Origin: Sclerodactyla briareus
Taxonomy: Eukaryota; Echinodermata; Holothuroidea; Dendrochirotida; Sclerodactylidae
DNA length: 64,000 nucleotides
Assembly (NCBI GenBank): GCA_026419785.1
Contig: JAODTK010005682.1
Coordinates: 62,001 to 126,000 of the forward strand
Reading direction: 5' to 3'
A program made the translations under genes and the position numbers. Of this stretch, positions 58,101 through 64,000 are shown one piece after another (position 1 is the stretch's first letter; each line of letters opens with the position of its first letter). The notes beneath the pieces are model-generated. The model was not told the origin of the DNA, did no database searches, and was given only the letters and a program-made list of their open reading frames with translations.

Positions 58101-61100
58101 TGCTTGGGTGCTCTATAAAATACTCCACATGTAATACTCTTTTTGCAGTGATCCGACACCACAATGTTCATCATACTGTCTATTCTCTCTATTTTCCCTG
58201 AGGGTAAGACAAAGATAGGAAGCAACCGGCCCCCGAAAATCAAACTCCAATAAAGTTACTATGAAAATATGCGACATGACTGCCGCAACATGGAATTCAA
58301 AGAATACAATCTGAAACGTCTGAGACCTTTGAAGGGGGGCAGGATGCAAAACCCAATCGACCGCAGATAGGCCCTAATCCAGCTTACCCTACATAGCGTA
58401 TATAACTACTGTGTCATCACTACTATAAGTGTAGTGTTTGCCTGATTATTGCTATAGCGATATATTGTGTTTCACCACATAACATTTAAATTTTGGTTCA
58501 ACATTTTGCTTTCAGACTCACATGGCACTGTCATGTTAACAAAGATGTAAGCCAGCTACTCACAACAAACACTCTTGGCGTGGGAATTAAGTATCTATAG
58601 GCGAACTATGTCGTGCTTGTGTGAGGAAGTAATGTTACTTTATAGTTTCACAGTGATAATAAAACCTCAATCTTTTGGTTATACCGTCATAGTCCCCGAT
58701 TACGGCCAGTCTTGAATTAATATCGTTCCCTTTGCTACCAGGATCCGTGATTTGCGTTGCCGAAGAAGCTCTTGGCTCTATTTTTTGTTTTCATCGCTTC
58801 TGGACATGGGGCATCCCTTTTCTGTGTGTGGAGGGGAGGAGGGTGCAAATAGGAATGGGGGGCACATGAGGAATTGTGTGTACCAGACACCTGTCTATTC
58901 AGAACAAAAAGTGTACATCCCAGGGAATGTTATTGTGATGATTTTACACTGTATGAGAAATTTTGAAATATGAGTAATCTGTAGCGCTGATTGGTACCTA
59001 TCTCTTATAACTCCCTAGCCGTGTCCTAGCCTATTAATACCTCCAATTTGGCATATCCTTAAGCCCAAAGGTGGCCAGCTCAGCAGCCCTACGTTGCGGG
59101 CTAAAACGAAATGCCGACTTTGAGGCCCAATAGGCTAGCCGCTGCGGTGTGGTACACACAATCGCTAATCAGTATGGTTTTACCATACCAAGGGGGGATC
59201 CTGGTAAAGCTAGACATAAACTGTGACTATTGACTGCTAGGTCATAAAGGCTTGGCTCTCCACTGTGAGCTTGACTCGACAGCTGCATGCCATGGTAGTG
59301 TAGAGGCTATAAATAGACGGTAATTTCCACTTGTGTACTTGTTGGTGTGGACATGACCTCCTGCCTAGAGTTTAATGATCAGGAATGTAAAGGTTCATGT
59401 AGGTCAATGGAGCACAAAGTGATGTTCATCTTGCTGCAAAATGGACACCCATGATGTAGTGAGACAATCTTTTGGTCATAATGATGCAGCAAAAAAATAA
59501 GGGGAAATTCGATATGTTTTCCCAAAACTGCTAGTCGAACATCAATTGGCGACATTCAACTCAGCCGTGTTGACCGCCTACCATATTCAACATCCGCTCC
59601 GCCAATTGTGCAGATATCCGGATTGGCTAACCCATCTCACTCTCATTTTGCCAGAAGCAAGAGTCTGGTTATTCAAGTTCCTTGACCTTTGGCCATTCAC
59701 ATCAGAAAATTCTACTGCGCTGACAATTTCCAAAGCATGATTTCCGAATGTAATTGAACCACCGCGGTGGATTCCTGTAATCCTCACTGCTCATTCTGTT
59801 GTTCTTCTCCCCTAGATATAAACGGATTGTTCTCTGTTGGGAGCAGGGGCGTTACCACCTAAAACCCAAACAACCTTGAACTCACAAATCAGGTAATATT
59901 GGGGAATATTGGGAGACTTGGGAAGGATTCAGAATAGAAATGTTAGCTTGAGACCCCTGCCATAACTGAGCAGTTTTCCTGGTGTGGTCAATGGGCTGGA
60001 TATCTCTCTATTCATTATCTTATATTGGAAGTTCGTACACGCCTGCACAGCAGTCCACCCTTTGCAATACTCTTTTCCCCTTCATTCTCATGAGTTCCGG
60101 CCCCCCTCCCAACTCAGAGAGTGTGGACCTGCTCTCTTTTTGGAGGCATTGTTCAGTGGACAATAGTCTCCTCCCGTTACTACTACACATACAAATCTAC
60201 AACCTACAACCAAATCCGACCAAGCTTTCCTCTTCATTAGGTCCGCAATACACGTAGGAAGTATTCAATGCTAGGGCTGTGACCGAGTCCCGGGTAAACG
60301 TTCCCCCCCGTATCGTATGGGGACCCGTGCCTCAAAATCACTACCCGATACCCGAAATAGTAAAATAAAACAAAGTAGCAATAAAAAAACATTCAACTAT
60401 TATTTCCATTCACAATTATTACTTTTTCTTACTTTAATTATTAAGGAATTGTCTCGATACGATATGCAAACAAGCAGACATTCGCGAAGCAGGCAATAGA
60501 CTAGGCTCCCTGCCTGCCATACATAGCGAGCGCCAGCGGCCGTGCCCGCACCCGTCGTCAACATCTTCTTAAGGGAAGGAGAGGCCGACACTAATGTTCC
60601 GAAACGACAGACATGGGTGTCATGGGCCCATGCAAATCAAGACTACGACTCTGTACACAAACCGTTTTGTTGGTGAACCTCTCCTATCTTCAGCGCTACC
60701 GCTCAGAGCGCTGTGCACTTGACACTCGCTTCCCAGAGACCGTACTAGTCGTTCATCACAGCACTGCTCGTATCATCGACTGCGCACAATTCACACATGT
60801 TTAGATTCTCGTACCCGGCCCTAGCAATGGCAAGCCAGCTTGAATGGGCCTGATTCCATAAACTTTCTGAGTCCTACTCAACAGCTCTCATGAATAAATA
60901 ATTTCCAGTACACGCACACGTCCCCTCCCGGTGAGGGCAAACCGCTTGCCCCCTAGCAACGTTTGGTAACTCTCACCAATCACATTACCGACGACATGAC
61001 ACACCTGTTTCTCTGCGATTGGAACTCCCTATGTTTAACGTTCTAATATCATATATTCGCATCCATACTATTGATCTTACACACGTTTAATCATGCCGTG

Positions 61101-64000
61101 GTTCACTACTCACTTGAGGAGTTTTTTTTATTGTACATAAGTTGTAAAATAAAACGCAGTTAATCCTCGATGTTATGTACTTGATTTTCTCGACAAGATT
61201 ATATTAGAATTTACTGTGGATGTGTTTGCAGCGATTTTTCCAATCCACACCCAAATCACGCGCGATCTTTCGTGAACTTGAAGAATACATAGCGGCGGGC
61301 GGCAGCACATGTACATCCAAGCCAAGCCAGTCTTCGCTTCAGCATTGTGACCACAAGTACTTGCACAGCGCATGAATTGAGCGAGTGGCCCAGGGGATCG
61401 GGAAACCAAATTGTTTGGAAAAGTTACGTGAACCGTGAACTGACTGGTTTTAGTACAACAAAAGGCATCATCGATAACTAAACTGACGCTAGTATAATTG
61501 TCAGCGGTAAATACCCAGGGAATAAGGGTAAGCTTTTATTTTCAACTTAAAACTTGGTCCTATAATTGTCATATCATTGATGTAAATGATGTCTACATCG
61601 CGATAACGTTGCTTGAGTTTGTACACTACTTTACATACAATTGGGATGGGTGGAAGCAGAATAAAACGTTCACGATTTTTGGTCATTAAACATACAGGTA
61701 TCCCGTGTCCCCCCAAATTTTTTGACGGGACCCGGGCCAGAAATTACCTGAAAAGCCACCCCTATTCATGCTCACATTGCATGATGGAAATGTACCCAGA
61801 GACATTTAGTCATTGGCATTCTCCTCTTATCCCTGCATTGGGCCACATGATTTCACATGGGAATTGCACCGAACGTCCCAGGCACCCCCTCATGAAACGA
61901 GTTTGTCATATCATGAGAAAGGGAAGAAGGTCTAGACGACTGAGGTTTTCGACAGAATTTCGAGCGACGTTCTCACAAACACACTGGTATTTATAATTTT
62001 CAAATTCCTGTGCCTCGATAACCTTACTTATTACATTTCCTGCTATGTATGGTATTGAAACTGTTGTAAAAATGCTACTGCAAGAGCGGCTTGTGATGTC
62101 TTACAATAGGAATTTCAATTTATACTTGGAACTATTTGCATTTTATTACACATTATCCATCCTGAAATGGAGTTGGCAGTTAATTTTCATTGCACACATA
62201 ACCCAGGCCTGATACCAATTTTCGCAATTGAGGAATTCTCGACTCCCACCTTTGGAGTGTATAAAAACATTGATAGGGGAGTTTTTTAATCCTTTTTTCT
62301 GTGTGATAGGCAACAATGAAATATGTGACCTGAGGGACTACTAATTTGATGGTTACAACCTAATTGTTACAGCCCCAATACTATTGAGTATTATTGTCAT
62401 CATTCTTCTGTTTCGTGTACTGTAGGCCTACAAAACTATAATGAAACATGCATGGGATGCACTGGTTGTAGTCTTTTGGCCCCTGTGTATCATGACATCT
62501 CTCTACCTAATGGCACACTTCATGTATTGTTACTTCAAATGTGTTTCTACAAAATGTTGCCATGTTTTGCAATACTGAGAACTTGTTTGTTAGCCGGCAA
62601 TCCCCAGAATGGCGACTGCCTCATAAATCCTTTTTTGAGTGAAAAGGCATTCTGAAAACCACCTGTGCACTATTTGCTAAAAGTAATCATGGTCTGAAGT
62701 GCTGTATGAAGACTATAACTTCCCGTGGGTTCTCCATATGAGTACCCTATCATTAATCATTTGCTGTGTTTATCTGATGTCACCAGAGGGTCACAGTATG
62801 AAAACCTTGTGAACATGAAGTCTACCATGCTTGGTCTGAACAACTGTACTTCTGTATGCAGCTCTCCTCAGGGATCAAGAACACGATTTGTTTTTTGGTG
62901 GTGATTGGGGGGTCATTTTTGGTGGAAACAATTGGTATTCTGTCAATTTTGGCTGTAAAATGGTTATTCAACTCCACCTGGATGGATTAAGCCTATTTCT
63001 GGGTTTCCACATAAGATAATGATTCCTATTGTCCTGGGTCCAGGTAACTCCCGACTTAGGTCAAAGACTCTGCTTCTAAATTGTGTACTTTCATCGCCAA
63101 TGCTCAGCTAATAAGGCCAGGATCAGTTCTAGGAACACTCAACCCATAGGTTTTTCTGGTTATATTGCCTTAATATATGTTGAACCCACACCTTAAAGCA
63201 TTTCATAATCATGTACCCTGATTGTTAGTGACTTGTGTCAAGCCTTCAAGCATACACTGTTGTTTCTGGGTCCCAGTGCACCTTCCAATATGTCAGTTCA
63301 TATTTATGTCCCCCACGTTCTTCTCATAGGGCTGCTCATACAGTGCTCACTCCCTTCAGTGTCCCACTTTGCTCGTGGGTAGTTTTGACATCATTAGATA
63401 CCCTTGTCTAACGCACACCTGGAAAAAGCCCCCCATCCATCCCGAGGTCCAAATGCGAACCTCAATTTGCAATCTAATGATCCGGTCCGGGCTCTCCCAT
63501 GGGGCTAATAGGCTTGTTAGGACACCAATGTGTTGATGTGTTGGCGTTTTATTCCACCGATCAGACAATCCATTGTCATTGTCCCATCAAACAGCCGCAT
63601 GAGATATCACAGTTCATATTTGTTTCATTCTTCACCAAACGACAGAGAACATTTCGGTGGTGGGCCACAGAAAGGTCAAGATAAGGTGAGCTCCAGGCAG
63701 GTCCAATGGCTGGAGATATCTGTTTTCGTTCTCTACTTAGTAATATAAATGTTGTGGCCGGTTTTTCAGCAACTCTCAATGTGCTCTCAGTTTTACATTG
63801 GGTGGTGTAGTGGGGGTCGAAATCGCTGGTCGTCACTGACTATTTAATTGTGTATTTGTCTTTGCTGGTCTTTGAGATTGCTGGAGATATCGCTGGAGAT
63901 GGCTGATATTAGTGAGACGCCCTCGAAACACCAGTATTTTTTTACCTATTCAGAATTAAATGTGGTGCATTGCGACGGGGTCATTAAGCAAATAGACATG
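58101..64000. other. Interval without recognisable genes
   Basis: Apart from the transposon at 60271-60824 I see no supported feature. A 66-codon - strand frame at 59587-59787 and a possible short + strand exon at 63646-63686 (acceptor accaaacgacag, donor gtgagc) are too weak to call. The last 3 kb are AT-rich and of low information. Confidence 0.45.
60266..60829. mobile_element. Short inverted-repeat DNA transposon (MITE-like) with CAATG target duplication
   Basis: The element (60271-60824, 554 bases) starts CTAGGGCTGTGACCGAGTCC and ends with the reverse complement of CTAGGGCCGGGTACGAGAAT. The terminal 7 bases are perfect inverted repeats and the next positions partly match. CAATG lies directly on both sides (60266-60270 and 60825-60829). 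Internal sequence has 'cgggta', 'cccgatacccg' and similar repeats but no transposase. A five-base duplication does not fit a typical 8-bp hAT insertion, so the superfamily is left open. Confidence 0.7.

Noticed and set aside
63646-63686. Possible short exon between accaaacgacag and gtgagc
   Set aside because: Only about 40 bases, all three frames open, and no homology or partner exon.

Overview
The window looks like nuclear DNA of a marine invertebrate animal, possibly a deuterostome; the species cannot be fixed from the sequence. The basis is: genes split into short GT-AG exons separated by kilobase introns, a decayed CR1-like LINE, tRNA-derived SINEs, a short inverted-repeat transposon, many diverged dispersed repeats, long poly-G/poly-C tracts and many TAGGCCTA words. 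There is no bacterial gene organisation. Almost all long open frames are chance or repeat-derived; real coding sequence is in short exons.

Region by region. From 3.5 to 26.9 kb on the + strand lies the C-terminal part of BBS9 (PTHB1, a BBSome subunit). Eight exons are readable, at about 3538, 9385, 12148, 15315, 17846, 20906, 23515 and 26738. Most contain small frameshifts and one an in-frame TAG, so either this copy is decaying or the assembly carries indel errors. Its introns hold a C-rich 11-bp minisatellite (8.74-9.31 kb), a head-to-head SINE palindrome (9.72-9.98 kb), a ~100-bp tandem array (10.8-11.9 kb), a SINE with a snap-back end (13.3-13.7 kb), and a ~150-bp higher-order minisatellite ending in a 61-nt C tract (18.0-20.0 kb).

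From 30.4 to 32.9 kb on the - strand are the first and last coding exons of an iron/manganese superoxide dismutase. The start codon is followed by what looks like a secretion signal rather than a mitochondrial leader. The middle of the enzyme was not found. BBS9 and the SOD gene converge, with about 3.5 kb between them.

From 33 to 55 kb no recognisable host gene is visible. The DNA is a patchwork of diverged repeat families, inverted GC-rich modules (35.5-36.2 kb), a CT-rich tandem array (42.8-43.25 kb) and a few unexplained ORFs (52.2 and 53.5 kb). From 55.6 to 58.1 kb on the - strand is a decayed CR1-like LINE with endonuclease and reverse transcriptase remnants. At 60.27-60.82 kb is a short inverted-repeat DNA transposon with a 5-bp target duplication. 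The rest, to 64 kb, is apparently intergenic or intronic.

The two host genes have unrelated jobs (ciliary trafficking and superoxide removal). I see no operon-like cooperation and no convincing undescribed system. The most interesting signals are the predicted secreted SOD, the damaged BBS9, and several self-complementary or higher-order repeat structures. BBS9 and SOD family comparisons were made from memory, without an alignment program.
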